Assembly: GCF_037893015.1 (NCBI RefSeq)
Contig: NC_133660.1
Span: forward strand, 282,721,067-282,785,066
DNA from: Macrotis lagotis
Lineage: Eukaryota > Chordata > Mammalia > Peramelemorphia > Peramelidae
Direction of reading: 5' to 3'
Length of the DNA: 64,000 nt
Made by a program: the position numbers and the translations under genes. Under the pieces are notes generated by a model. That model did not search any database. It saw only the letters and a program-made list of their open reading frames with translations, and had not been told where the DNA came from. Within the stretch, counting starts at the first letter, position 1. Every line of letters starts with the position of its first letter. Shown piece after piece: positions 11,935 through 23,800 of this stretch.

Positions 11935-12475
11935 AAATTCTATTTTTATTTCATTATTTCTCAATTTACATCAAGACATTTTTAACACTTTTTAAAATTT
12001 GGGGTTCCAAATTCCTTTCTTCCTGTCCCCCACCCCTTGAGAAGGCAATGTGTTATCAGTTAGACATGTAAAGTCAGGCAAAACATATTTCCATGGAATT
12101 TGTTGTAAAAGGAAACACAAGAAAAAATAAAGCAAAGAAGAAAACCCTACCTCATCAAACACTCTGGAGATAGCATTTTCAGCTGGCCTTTGGAATTGTC
12201 TTAGATCCTTGTGTCTTTCACAGGTGAACATGTTACAGTGTGGCTGCTTCTGTGTACACTGATTTCCTGATACTGAGCACTTCATTTTGCATCAGTTCAT
12301 ATAAGTCTAGCCAGGTTTTTCTGAACCCATACCGCTCATTTCCTACAATACAACAGGATTCCATCACAATCATAGGCCAGCACTTGTTCAGTCATTCCCC
12401 AACTGATGGCATCTACTGGATTTCCAGTTCTTTGGTACCACAAACAGAGCTGCTATATTTTTGTTCAAAAAGGTT
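11935..12475 (-). mobile_element. L1 fragment, ORF2 C-terminus and 3' UTR
   Basis: Minus-strand codons near 12,475-12,388 read KGTFLNKNIAALFVVPKNWK, the far C-terminal region of L1 ORF2. They are followed toward the left by a typical marsupial L1 3' UTR ending at a T-run (A-tail) near 11,935. The copy is 5' truncated and abuts an oppositely oriented L1. Confidence 0.7.
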
Positions 12476-13480
12476 CCTTTCAGAAAACCATCAAGATTGG
12501 TGGGGCTGTGGGCAAATCGGGACACAAATGCATTGCTGGTGGAGTTGAGAATGGATCCAACCATTCTGGAGAGCAAAATGGAACTATGCCCAAGAGCAAT
12601 AAAACTGATCATACCCTTTGACCCACCAATTCCAATACTAGGCCTAGATCCAGAAGAAATCATAAAAAATGGGAAAAGTCCCACATGTTCCAAAATATTT
12701 ATAGCAGCTCTTTTTGTAGTGGCAAAGAAATGGAAATTGATAGGGATGCCCATCCATCGGGGAATGGCTGAATAAGCTGTGGTATATGAATGTCATGGAG
12801 TACTATTGTTCTATAAGAAACCATGAATGGTCAGACTCTAGAAAAGCATGGGATGACTTACGGGATCTGATGCTGAGCAAAGGGAGCAGAACCAAGAGTA
12901 CTGAACACATTAACAACAGAGTTGATCAGCCTTGATGGATGCAACTCTTCTCAACAGTTCAGATAGTTTAGACAACCCTAGGAGACTGGCTATGGACAAT
13001 GCTATCCCCATCCAGGGGAAGAAAAAACGACAAAACCCCTTCAGAATCTGAATACTATATTTGTTTTGTTTTGTTTTGTTTTTTAAGTTCCCTTATGGGT
13101 GGGGGTGGCTAGGTGGTGCAGTAGATAGAGCACCAGTCCTAGAGTCAGGAGTACCTGAGTTTAAATCTGGTCTCAGACTCTCAATAATTGCCTAGAGGTG
13201 TGAGCTTGGGCAAGTCACTTAACCCCATTGTCTTGCAAAAAAACAAAGACTGAAAAAAAAAGATGAAAAATTCCCTTATGTCTTTCCTATCTCAAAGTTT
13301 TCTTTTCTCCTTAATCCTAATTCCTCATATCAAAAATGATTATTCTGTAAACATGTTCAACACAAATATGTATGTACAATATTCACCTGACTGTTCATTG
13401 CTGAGGGGAGGGAGGTGAGGAAGGGAAGGTGGAAGGAAATTATGTAACTTAAAATATAAAAACAATTAGGTTCCTTTCCC
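12476..13480 (+). mobile_element. L1 fragment, ORF2 C-terminus and 3' UTR, split by a SINE
   Basis: The plus strand reads ELCPRAIKLIIPFDPPIPIL, then FIAALFVVAKKWKLIGMPIH, which is the L1 ORF2 C-terminus. The 3' UTR runs to about 13,480. A WSINE1-type SINE interrupts the 3' UTR at 13,098-13,270. The copy is 5' truncated, with its 5' end against that of the minus-strand L1. Confidence 0.75.
13098..13270 (+). mobile_element. WSINE1-type SINE inserted in L1 3' UTR
   Basis: The head GGTGGCTAGGTGGTGCAGTA, A and B box-like tRNA-derived segments, and the tail ccccattgtcttgcaaaaa identify it. Flanking 10-bp duplications ttcccttatg lie at 13,088-13,097 and 13,271-13,280. Confidence 0.88.
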
Positions 13481-13539
13481 TTCCTTTGATTTCAGTAGCA
13501 TAGAGACCCTGGCAGGCTCATAGTGTATGCTGTTTTCTA

Positions 13540-14150
13540 GCCTTTCATTGTTCCAAATCCTATTGGTGCTTATGAAGCACCTACTCTGCACCAAACATTA
13601 AGGATTCAAAAAAAGATTAGCTTATATTCTAATGGGGCAGACCATGAGTCCTGAAGTAGGTCTATACAAAACAGGATCCAAAGTGATCTTGGAGGGGAGG
13701 CAACTGATGGTCACAGCCTCCAGGATTAGCTGAGTCTTGAAGGAAATGACCTTCTAAGAGGTTGAGGTGAGGAAGCAAGGAGGGTGCTCTGGAAATGAAG
13801 TTCCCTGCAAAAAGAATGCCAGACCGACTGGACAGACTGCAGAGTGAATGGAGGGGAGTGACGCAGAACCCTCCACATAGGTAGTTCAGCTGGGGGGCCA
13901 GGCTATGAAAAGCTTTAAATATCAATTAGAAATGTTTGCGTTTGATTCTAAGGGTGACAAGGGAACCAGATGACTGAGTAGGGAATGGAGACACACTTTG
14001 GTAGCTGTGTTGGTTAGACTGGAGTGAGGGAAAATGGGAGGCAAAGGAGGACGATTAAGAGGCTGCAGAAAGGAGATAAAGGCCTAGTCTGACCAGTGAT
14101 TGGTTGTGTAGGGCCAGTGAGAATGAGGGGTCCTCCAGGATAGCACCAAG
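13540..14150 (-). mobile_element. L2/CR1-type LINE 3' fragment
   Basis: The pattern 'gaaaagctttaaatatcaat...gtttgattctaagggtgacaagggaacca' and the downstream 'ggtagctgtgttggttagactggagtg' is the reverse strand of a L2/CR1 ORF end. The sequence is heavily diverged. It is interrupted at its right end by a SINE. Confidence 0.55.
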
Positions 14151-14160
14151 ATTGCAAACT

Positions 14161-14316
14161 TTTTTTTTTTTAGGTTTTTGCAAGGCAAATGGAGTTAAGT
14201 GGCTTGCCCAAGGCCACACAGCTAGGTAATTATTAAGTGTCTGAGGCCGAATTTGAACCAGGGTACTCCTGACTCCAAGGCCGGTGCTTTATCCACTACG
14301 CCACCCAGCTGCCCCT
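14161..14316 (-). mobile_element. WSINE1-type SINE
   Basis: A near full-length copy with a T-run (A-tail) at the left and head at the right (ccacccagctgcccc). Target duplications caagattRcaaactt lie at 14,147-14,161 and 14,317-14,331 and differ at one base. Confidence 0.88.
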
Positions 14317-14366
14317 CAAGATTACAAACTTGAGTGACAAGAAAGTTGCTTTCAACATTGGATGAG

Positions 14367-14425
14367 AGGGGCAGCTAGCTGTGTGACCTTGGGCAAGTCA
14401 CTTAACCCCATGCCTCAAAAACAAC
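14367..14425 (+). mobile_element. WSINE1-type SINE with internal deletion
   Basis: The head ggggcagctag is joined directly to the distal part ctgtgtgaccttgggcaagt and on to the tail. About 90 bases are missing between two GCTAG words, consistent with loss by slippage or recombination at that short repeat. Confidence 0.7.
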
Positions 14426-14429
14426 ATGA

Positions 14430-14870
14430 GGGAATGAATGAATTATGAAGCACTGGGCATACCTGCCAGGCACTATAATGTACGTAGACTGAGAATGTAA
14501 AGACTGAAAAAGAGACAATCCCTGGCCTCAAATGGAAAGAGAGCACAGCTAAGGGGGAGGTAGCCAGGGAAAGGAATCTTATGTGGGGAATGAGAATTGA
14601 TTTGGGGAAGATGGCAGGGTGCATGCAGCAGAAGGCAGGTGGTGGATGACCAGGGGTGAAGAGAAGCTAATGCTGAGCCTGGCATCTGGGGCCAGCCCAC
14701 AAATTCAAATTTACTCATGTCACCTGCTAACCAGGTTGGGCAGCAGCTCCAAAAGTGAGAGGATGAACTTATCAAGACACTGGTTCATAAGAAGGATGGG
14801 CTTGGAGGAAAAGGATAATGAGTTCTGTTTTATACCTTACACATCTGAGATGCCTCCAGGACATCTGGTT
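14430..14870 (-). mobile_element. Diverged L2-like remnant
   Basis: Words such as 'gaatgaatgaattatgaagcac' near 14.43 kb and 'gacaatccctggcctcaaatg' near 14.52 kb follow the reverse-strand L2/CR1 3' pattern seen elsewhere in the window. Divergence is high and the limits are uncertain. Confidence 0.35.
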
Positions 14871-14954
14871 TGAAATGTCCAATGAACAGTTAATCGTACT
14901 GGCCTGGACCGAAGAGAGGCTTAGGCAGAGAGTCATTGGTCCAGAGAAGCGAGG

Positions 14955-15160
14955 TTTTGCCACATGGAGAGTGTTGGAGTTGGAGTCAGGAATCCAGGCT
15001 CAGATGCTCACAAGTTGTGTGACCCTGGACAAGTCACTTGTACTCTTTCTGTGCCTCAGTTTCCTCATTTGAGAAATGGAGCACCCACCTTTGAGACTGG
15101 TGAAGAACAGATAAATTAACGTAAAATGCTCTGCAAACAAAACTGATATAAAAATATTAG
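14955..15160 (+). mobile_element. MIR-type CORE-SINE
   Basis: The segment has the order ggagtcaggaatccaggctc, gtgtgaccctggacaagtca, ctcagtttcctcatttgaga, gtaaaatgctctgcaaac. This is the CORE-SINE layout of MIR-like elements. Confidence 0.6.
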
Positions 15161-15182
15161 CGAATACATCTATAGAGAGAGA

Positions 15183-15378
15183 GGGCAGCTGGGTGGCAGG
15201 AAGACCTGCATTCAAATTTGACCTCGAATACTAGTTGTGTGACTCTGGACATGTCACTGAACCCAGTTTGCTTCAGTTCCTCAACTGTAAAATGGGCTGC
15301 AGAAGGAAATGGTAAACCACTCGTCTCTTTGCCAAGCAAATGCAAATGGGGTCCCGAGGAGTCTAACATGACTGAACA
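15183..15378 (+). mobile_element. MAR1-type SINE
   Basis: The head is gggcagctgggtggc. The distal part gaaggaaatggtaaaccact, then gccaagcaaatgcaaatggg, then catgactgaacaa is diagnostic of the MAR1 type. Confidence 0.7.
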
Positions 15379-15469
15379 AGTGGGGAGCATTGTGCAGTGT
15401 TGGGAAGACAGTCCCTGCCTTCAGGAAGCTCATAATCTAACAGGGCAAACAGTAAAATGAGAAATGTGT

Positions 15470-15670
15470 CCATTCCACTGTAAGGTTCCTGTCCTTCATT
15501 ATCGAAGACCAGCAAAATGGCACCACTCAGACAAACAACAGTGGGTCCGACCGTGGCTGTTCAGACCAATCCGAGCTCAGACGCTCGACCCCAGGTCAGA
15601 CACAAATAGGAACATGTGGGAACAAACCATGTATGAGGCAAATGGGAAATCATCAACCGAAAGAACATGA
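15470..15670 (+). mobile_element. Probable RTE-linked marsupial SINE fragment
   Basis: The words cctgtccttcattatcgaag, accgtggctgttcagaccaa and ccgagctcagacgctc resemble a repeat I associate with RTE-mobilised marsupial SINEs. The family name is from memory, so it is tentative. Confidence 0.4.
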
Positions 15671-15679
15671 TGATTGAGG

Positions 15680-16560
15680 GGCTGGGGAAGCTTCCTGGAG
15701 GTGGGAGAGCCTGCTAGGCCTAGGAGGCAGTCACAGAGAATGCCCAGAGCCTGGAGAGGGTCTTGTTCATGGAACAATGCCCTCTGCCAACTCTGGGCCT
15801 TCCCTCAAGGCCCTGAAGCCAAAAGCAAAGCTCCCTGCACCCCATCTTCCCAATAAATTCCTCTTTTCTTTCAAGGCCCGGCTCCCAAATGTCTCTCTCC
15901 TGGCAACGGCCCTCCTCTTCCTGCTCCCCTTTCTCCCAGCAGCCTGCTTGAAGCATCCTCCAGGACTCCCTACCTTTTTCCTTGCCCTGCAGCTCTCTGT
16001 GGGTCTGGAGGAGGTGGAGCTCCGTGAGGAGACCTAGAAGGGCTGGGAGCCACCCCAAGAGAGCCCCAGGAGATCCCGGCTCATTAGACCCAAAGCTCCT
16101 CGAGGGGAGTGCAGCCTCAAAGCCCAATAGTGATTCCCCCTTGATCTCATCTTCTAAGATGCAGGGGTGCCACTTTGTGTGTTAGGGGCTGAGCACTCCC
16201 TCCCTCAGCTCTGGGCCCCCAAGTCTCTCCTCCCCTGCTGCTCCGGGTTCTGGACTTCAGATCCACATGTGCTCCTCGTTCCAAGGTCCCTTCCAGCTCC
16301 GATAGTTGGGGTCTAAGGTCTCTCAGCTTTCTCCTTTTAGGCTGCCATCTGAGGTCCCTGGCAAAGCTGCCATTCTCTGGGCTCCAGTTAGCTCTGAAAC
16401 TCTAGGGCATTGCCCAACAGCAGTTGCCAGTCCCCCTCCCCCTTCTCTTCTTTCCTCCCTCTGCCTCCCCTTCTCCAGTATCCTCTCCTCTCCCCCTCCT
16501 CCCTCCCCTCTTCTGGGTCCCCACTCCCCTTCTCCTCCTCCCTCCCCCTTCCCTCCTCAA
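15680..16560. other. Intergenic upstream of GAL3ST3, pyrimidine-rich
   Basis: No gene or clear element is seen. From about 16,420 to 16,560 the plus strand is almost wholly C and T (ctcctccctccccttc-type), just before the probable GAL3ST3 first exon. Confidence 0.45.
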
Positions 16561-16569
16561 CCCCGCCTG

Positions 16570-16883
16570 CTGAGTGTGATGAGAGGGGCGGGGGAGAGCT
16601 GATGCCTTGCCACCTGATCGGGCAGAGCTGAGCCAGCCGAGCTGGGACTCCAAGGTGCCCAGAGGGCCCGGGGAGATCGGCTGCTTGCCCCAAGCAGCCC
16701 CCCATCCTAGCACCGGGACCCCCCCTCTCCCTGCATCAATGGGCACGGACCTTTCCTACCTCTGGTAGCACTCAGCCGGGAGGGGGGACCCTGATGGAGG
16801 AGCAGGACTAGCGACCCCTGAGCCCCCGGAAAGGGGAGGGTGAGGAAACAGCCAGGAGTCCGAGTGGAGGGAGCCCCAGCATC
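16570..16883 (+). promoter_or_regulatory. GAL3ST3: Probable GAL3ST3 promoter and noncoding exon 1
   Basis: A GC-rich block containing gaggggcggggg (an Sp1-type GC box) near 16,583 leads into a sequence ending cccagcatc/GTGAGTA, a strong splice donor at 16,884. It lies 3.7 kb upstream of the acceptor (cttacag) at 20,625 that opens the first coding exon, and GAL3ST3 orthologues have noncoding 5' exon sequence. The left end is unknown. A chance donor-like site is the alternative. Confidence 0.42.
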
Positions 16884-19800
16884 GTGAGTACTGACTGCAG
16901 CAGCTGTTTGGGGGGCGCCAGGGGAGGAGATGAGGCGGGCAGAGGAGACAACCGGAGATGGGAAAGAAATGAAGGGTTCATCCCGATGCTAGGGGGATCA
17001 CAGGGCTCAGAGAAAAAGAATGGGGAATGGGGGGAAGGGAAGGACAAATGGGGAGAAATTGGCCCAGGGCTTGAACGAGGAAAGCTCAGGGAAATGAGAA
17101 GTGGGAATGGTATCAGAGAGGAAAATATGGAGGCAAGGTTTGGGTGAGATGGTGATTGATGGCAGGAACATGGGATGGGGGTGGGGGACAGAGGTCTGGA
17201 AAGACCCTAGGAAGGAGACTGACAGAGCAGGTGGGAGGCGGGGTTTGATCCTCAAAGCCCCTTCATCTGGAAGGGTCCATTACCCCTCTCTCCCAGCAGC
17301 CCTTGAAGTATCACTGCCATTCTCCATTAATTCACACCTTCAGGTGCCCCGACCAGGTTAATGTCTACATTTCATTTTCAGGTCAGTTCCTCCTCCTCTC
17401 CCTAGAAACCAGATCAACTCACCTGAGCCTCAGTTTCCCTTTTGTAGGAGGGCAGCTGAACCTGATGGTCACTAAGCTCCCCCCTTATCAGACAGTCTCT
17501 GTTCTCCGGACCCCCACAGCTCTGACATTCTGTGCTCTGTTCTAAGGTCTTCCCGGGTCTGACTCTCTGCTTGTCTGATAAGCATCTTCTTAGTTCTAGA
17601 ATCCAGTGGGGACAGCAGGAGAGGGGAAGTGGCTCATTGGGGAAAAGAGGAGGGGGAGGTGGCGTGGGTGTCAGACAATGGATTCTTCAGTCCTTCTTCC
17701 ATTTTGGTGTCTGTCCTCAGGAGACAGAAAAGCAATTTGTGAAATCAAGCCCTAGATTGAGGTGAAACATCATTACTAAAATTAGTCCCTCTACTCTAAT
17801 TAATCGGAGAGCCCAGAGCTGCAGCTGGGAGACTGAAAAGTGACCTGTCCCTTTCTGAGGCACCCTGGGGATGGGCCAGCTAACAGTGTAAGGGGACCCT
17901 TGCTCTGCCCCTGCTGCTGCCCCTCAGCCCCGGGAATGCTGACAGCCTCAGTTGCCTCTGCACCTTCCCCAAGATTCTGAACTGGTCCAGGGAAAGAAGG
18001 CCTGCTGACAGTCTTGTCATGGAAAGACTTCATGGTACTTTTGGAACTGCTTGGGCTGGCCCAGCACCAGCTGGTCCCAGTACTGGCTAGGGAGACTGCT
18101 GGGGATGAGCGGGGCTATCAGCAGTGGGAAAAGGCACTTGTGGGGCCAAGGGGGGGAAGACCCCTGACTTCCATGTCTCCCGTGCATGGAGGACCCGTTG
18201 GGTCCCACTTCACCAACATTGGCAGACTGGAGTCTATGCCTAGAAATAAGATCTGGTTGAGGTTCACAGGACACGAGCTCCCAGGAAGCCCCTAGGAAAT
18301 TCAAGTCTGGTGGGCCTAGGAGAGTAGAGGGTCAAAGGCTTATGTCCTGGAAGGTGAGCTTGATCCTAGGGGCTGCCTTGGGCCAGAGCCAGCCACACCT
18401 CCACGGGTGCCATCCCAGGGGATGGGGATTTGAAGGGGCTTCCTTCCCTCTTAACCTTGCCTGTCCTCTCCTCTCCCCACAGGCTCCAGGGGGATTAAAT
18501 CTGTCTGCAGGCCAGAGGAGGGGAGATGGGGAAGGCTGGAGCCAGAAGTCTGGTGGAAAGGGCACAACCAGGACATCTCCTTCCCTATTGGATTGAATTT
18601 ACCTTTAATCCAGGATTAATATTCTGAGAGGAGGGCCAGGAGCTAGGGAAAGTCAGCAGGGCCATGAAGGCCCTAATTTTCCACTGTCCTCTAGCCAACT
18701 TGTGTCCATTATAATCCGCTGTCCATGAGCCCCACCTCCTCACACACATCTTATTCAGGAAGAAGAGTACTTTGGGGGCCAGATGGTTCTAGCTCATTAC
18801 CATGCAAAGGGTCCCCTCCTCCTCCCCCCCCCGCAGGGAGCCCCCAAAATAAAGCTGACATTCCATGAGCCCTGGCCGGGAGTCTGCCAGCTCTGGAGGC
18901 CCCGGTCCAAGTGTTCTCCCACCCATTTCATAGCCAAAGACCCTGAAGTCTGGAAAAGTGAGGGCCCATCCAGACTAATAAGGGTCACACACCCCCTTGC
19001 CTCCTCCAGGACTCATCTCCAGGTCCAGCCCTTTGGACACATTCTTCTCCAGTTTTGCAGCCCCCCAACCCCACCCCTGCCTGGGTCAGGGGTGAGGAGC
19101 CAGTGATAGAGCTGCATCTCTCCTGCCCCTGAGGGGACATAGCACATACAAGGAAAGAAAACACCAGACGGACAAAATCATCCCAAAGGGTAAGAGGTGG
19201 TGCTGAGGCTTTAAGGATGCACCCCCTCCCTTCTAGTCTGAGCTCTGGCAATAGAGATCATCGCTCCAGTTTGGAGGCCTAGGGAGGAGCAGCACCTTCT
19301 TTCCCCTCTCCTCCTCACCTAGTTCCATGGAGATGGGAGCTGGCTCAAAGAGCGTTACTGAGTGGGTGGCGGAGGGAGGAGGCTGCGGGGTCACAGCTAT
19401 CTGGCCAGTCCATCAATTCCTCCAATATCCTGTGCCAGGCTTTGGGGTTAACTGCAGAGAGATGGGCTTCAGCTCCTCCTTCCTTCCCAGAGCTCACAAT
19501 CTAAAGGAAAATCCTAAAAACAGGCACCTGGGATCTCTGTCCTGAGACAGAAATCATTAATACAAGGGAGAAAGCCCCCAAAGCAATGGGGTCCCGTATG
19601 TGACATGACCCTAGACACAAGGACAAGCTTTATCCCAGTCAAATGATATTTAGAGCTGGAAGACATTTCATTGATCATTAAATCCTTCCTCCTCGAATGG
19701 ATAAGGAAATGGAACCCCAGTCACACAGCTAGTGAAGGGCAGAGATTCTGGTCTCCAACTTGGGCCCATTTCATGACCCAGGTCCCTGGGAGCAGGTGTG

Positions 19801-20625
19801 GAGGGTCAGTCAGGTCCTGAGTGCAACAAAGAGAAAGGGATTGGAATGGGAGGGCAGAGCCATCTGGGACCCAGCTCTAGGCTTCACCTGGGGCGTCCAG
19901 TGTGCATGGCCCTGGGGCTAGAGATGTTCTGGATATAGAAGGTTCCCAGTCTGCTCCTCACTGGACACAAGGTGGCAGCTCCAGGAAGAGTCCAAAGGGC
20001 AGGACCTTCACTAAGACCCTTCTGGCTCCCACTGCCCAGGTCCTGTCCCTAACCCCAAGACACTGTAATTCCACCCGAGACAGGGTTATCAACAGACACC
20101 GAGGAAAAGGCTTCTCAGTAACCGATCCCATTAGAGCCAGAAATTGGATCTCCCTTCCTCCTCCCCACCCAGACGGAGAGGGTTCTGCTTTCAGCCCAAA
20201 GCAGGTCAGAGGGTGGTGAGGAAGAGCAGGATCCGGAGGCAGGAGACAGTGTTTGGGGAAGGGTTGAGAGTCCTCTTGGGTGCTGAGGTGTGTGCTAAAG
20301 GATGTAAAGACCACACAGGCTTGATTCTGGGGTCTACCCCCTTACACTTTGAGGCCTTGGCCAACTCTCCCAAGAGATTGAGCCAGAGGGATTTTAAGGG
20401 CCTTCCCAGGGTTTGAATGCTCCCATGCCATCTACTTCAATGGATTAAATGTTCATCCCACTAGCTTTCTCCCCAAATAAGGCACATTGACCCTCAATAG
20501 CACTCCCTGTGTCTGGTCCCTAGACTCCCCATGTTATCAAATGAGAGGATAGGAATGGGTCTCTCAAAGGGCTTCTTGCTCTGACAATCTCACTTTCCCT
20601 GTCAACCTTCTCCCCTCCCTTACAG
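16884..20625. other. Probable GAL3ST3 intron 1
   Basis: Mixed sequence without a coding exon. A MIR-like remnant is visible at about 19,640-19,745 (tttagagctggaagacattt, then a 'cacacagctagtgaa' segment). Nothing else is recognised. Confidence 0.45.
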
Positions 20626-20885
20626 GTGCATCAGAACACTGGCCCCATTCTCCCCACCCCAGAGGCCCCCCCTGGGCTCTGGCCCAACAGGAGCCGATCT
20701 CAGGGGGCAGAGGTGGCATCTGGGCCCCTCCTCTGCAGCATCACTCCTTGCCCAGACATGCCATCAGTTCTGGCCCGGCTGCAGCAAGCAGCCAAGATGG
20801 TGATGACCCGGAAGAAGGTGGTGGTGGTGGTGCTGCTGGGAGGAACTCTGAGCCTGCTCCTCCACCAGGGATCACAGCTCAGCTG
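20626..20885 (+). CDS. GAL3ST3: GAL3ST3 first coding exon (start codon, membrane anchor)
   Basis: The acceptor cttacag ends at 20,625. About 132 bases of 5' UTR precede the ATG at 20,758. The exon encodes residues 1-42, including the basic MTRKK and the hydrophobic anchor VVVVVLLGGTLSLLL, and ends LHQGSQLS plus two bases of the Trp codon before GTAAGG. Confidence 0.92.
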
Positions 20886-23800
20886 GTAAGGAAAAGATGG
20901 GGCTGCAGGACCCCTGATGGTCCACAATGGGGGCAGGGAGTCCCAGGCTCAGGCTTCCTTAGCAGTGACATGCCAGGGCTGGGCTGGGTGATCTCCACAG
21001 CTCCTGGAGGCCCCTGGCTCCTCTGTCCCATGAGAGGCATAGACAAGGAGACCTATAAGGTCTTTTCCTTTGCCCCCTCTCCCCACCTAGAATAAATATG
21101 TCCCAGTGCTTGGGTTTCACATTATTCCATCGGATTCTCCCAAGATGAGCAAGGTAGGATGAGTATTCCCATTTTACAGAGGAGAAAAATGAGTTTCAAG
21201 GGCAGATTCCTGGCCAGGTGTTTGAAAATGGCTCTTGCCTTCATTTTTCCTTCCTAAGCTCTCCAGCCATCATCCTGATGAGAAAAAGAACTGAGCTACA
21301 ACTCAGGCCATTTTCCCATTCTAGGTCTCTATAATGCTGGAGAAGCATAGTGGGGTACCTGTGTTCCAATACCTGCTGGGCTTGCTTATGGGAAGATTTG
21401 TTTTTCTTGGCCCCAGAGAGAAAAAAACAGGAATGAGGGAATGTTGCAAATAGGTTTCAATTGTTGGGAAGTTTCCCCCAAATGAAAGTTGTCCCAGGTG
21501 GAAGGACTGGCTTGGCCTCCCTGCAGGAGGATGTCTACTGTCATGAGGATCCTCCCTGGGGTTCTTTGGATGCTCCAGTTCTGCCAAGTGAGAGATGTGG
21601 CTCCATTCTCTGACCTGGGATCCTCTAGCATCAAGTCTACAGGGAGGGGAAGTTGAGGATGAAGCCTATTCCTGGAGGGAGGAGAGCTACCCCCCCAACC
21701 CCGGTTCCTTCAGGATGGGGTTTAAGTCCCAGATCTAGAGCCGACTCACAAGTCCCTGGCTGGTCCTCTGCTTAGAAGACAGAAAGGGAGATGAGGGGTC
21801 CTCCATGGTCTCTGGTCCTGCAGTCCCCCAGGTCCCTGGCCTAACCAGTGACAGGAGTCACTTCCATCATTCCTGGAGGTTCCATCAGGTGGCCATTGGA
21901 GAGAAAACACTCCATTTGCTGGTGCTCCCTTCCAACCAGGGGCCCTTGGTCTAACATGTCTCCAGAGGGGGTTTTTGAGATGATCAGTGATCACACTGGA
22001 TAACCTAAAAAACACCCCAGTTTGGGAGGAGAAAAAAAGCTGGGGGAACAAGGGGAGAGGTGCAAACAGAGATCAAGAGAAGAAGCAGGGTGAGGCTGCA
22101 GGAATATTGGGGATGCAGGCTGTGCCTCTCTAACTTTTGGAGAAGAGAGCCAGACTGGGTCACTACCAGGAGTTTGAGGTGCAAGGGGAGGAGGCTGGGC
22201 AATGCAAAAGGCTGGTGTTAGGGAGGCAGCCCCCACATTTGCAGGAGAGGAGGCTGTTTGCCAGGTGGCAGCCCCCCCCCCCCCAATAAAGGTCCCAGTC
22301 CCCTTAGCTGGAGAGGTGCGAGGTCTCTTCACCTGTAGTTCCACGGAATCATGGGAGACATGGCATCCTTGCGGATGGTCTTCCAGCAGAGGCCGGATGT
22401 GGGAACAGACAGACAAGGAGGGCGGTCTTAGCTCAGCTGTCTCCCGGGGGGCAGTCCCCTCCCCACACTGCTCCTCTGTAAAATGGTGAGGTCCAAGGGG
22501 CAGACCCTGCAGCTCTCTGGCGCCCTTCCCGTCTCTGGGTCTGTTTGACAGACAACACGGGAGCCTCTGGAGCTTAGCCCTGGTGCTTCCCCCAGCCAGG
22601 GTCCGGAGATGGGGCGTTGGTTCTGGGGTAGCCAGGTGGATAGAGCGCTGTGCCCGGCTGCAATCAGTAGATTGTGATTCTGGGCGAGGCACCGAGCCAG
22701 TTTTCCGCATCTGTAAGAGGGGGACAACAGCCCTTGGACCAGATGAGGGGTGAGTAAGGGTTTCTGAAAGCTCCCCTGAACCACAGTAACACTATTGACC
22801 TGGGGAAGAGCATCTTGCCTTTCCTAGGCCTCAGTTTCTCTCGGCGTCCTTTCTGGTTGTGATGGTGGTGGATCCCGTCAACAAACACCCCTCAAGGGTC
22901 ACTGGGGGGGGCCGGTGCCGCGTGCACTTCCTGGTCCTGCTGCCTCAGTTTCCTCCTCTGTAACACGAGCGCCCCGAGCTTGCGGTGGGGCGGGAAGCAG
23001 CCGACGCCCTGCCCTTCGGCCGCGGCCCGGCCGGCCCCGAGGTCGGGGGGCTGCGGCGCCCCAAGGCCGGCCCGCGCCCCCCCGCGGCTCACCCGCGCCC
23101 GCTGCCCCCCGCAGGTCCCCGCGGCTGCTGCTCCCGGGGGCGCCGCCGCCGCCCCCCGCCTGCCCCGCCGGCCCGCCGCGGCCCAAGCACACGGCCGTGG
23201 CCTTCGTCAAGACGCACAAGACGGCGGGCACCACGGTGCAGAACATCCTGTTCCGCTTCGCCGAGCGCCACAACGTGACGCTGGCGCTGCCGCGGCCCAG
23301 CTGCGAGCACCAGTTCTGCTACCCGCGCGACTTCTCGGCGCGCTTCGTGCACCCGGCCACGCGGCCGCCGCGCATGCTCGCCAGCCACCTGCGCTTCAAC
23401 CGCGCCGAGCTGCGCCGCCTGCTGCCCAACGACACGGTCTACGTCACCATCCTGCGCGAGCCGGCCGCCATGTTCGAGTCGCTCTTTAGCTACTACAACC
23501 GCTACTGCCCGGCCTTCGTGCGCGTGCCCAACGGCTCGCTGGAGGCCTTCCTGCGCGCGCCGCGCGCCTACTACCGGCCGGACGAGCGCTACGCCATGTA
23601 CGCGCACAACACGCTGGCCTACGACCTGGGCGGCGACAACGAGCGCAGCGCGCGCGACGAGCCGGCCTACCTGGCGGGCCTCATCCGGGACCTGGAGGCC
23701 GCCTTCTCGCTCGTCATGATCGCCGAGTACTTCGACGAGTCGCTGGTGCTGCTGCGCCGCCTGCTGGCCTGGGACCTGGACGACGTGCTCTACGTGAAGC

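Noticed and set aside
20626-20757. Upstream in-frame Met (20,629) for GAL3ST3
   Set aside because: The residues it adds match nothing in the family and would bury the type II anchor deeper; human starts at the equivalent of 20,758.
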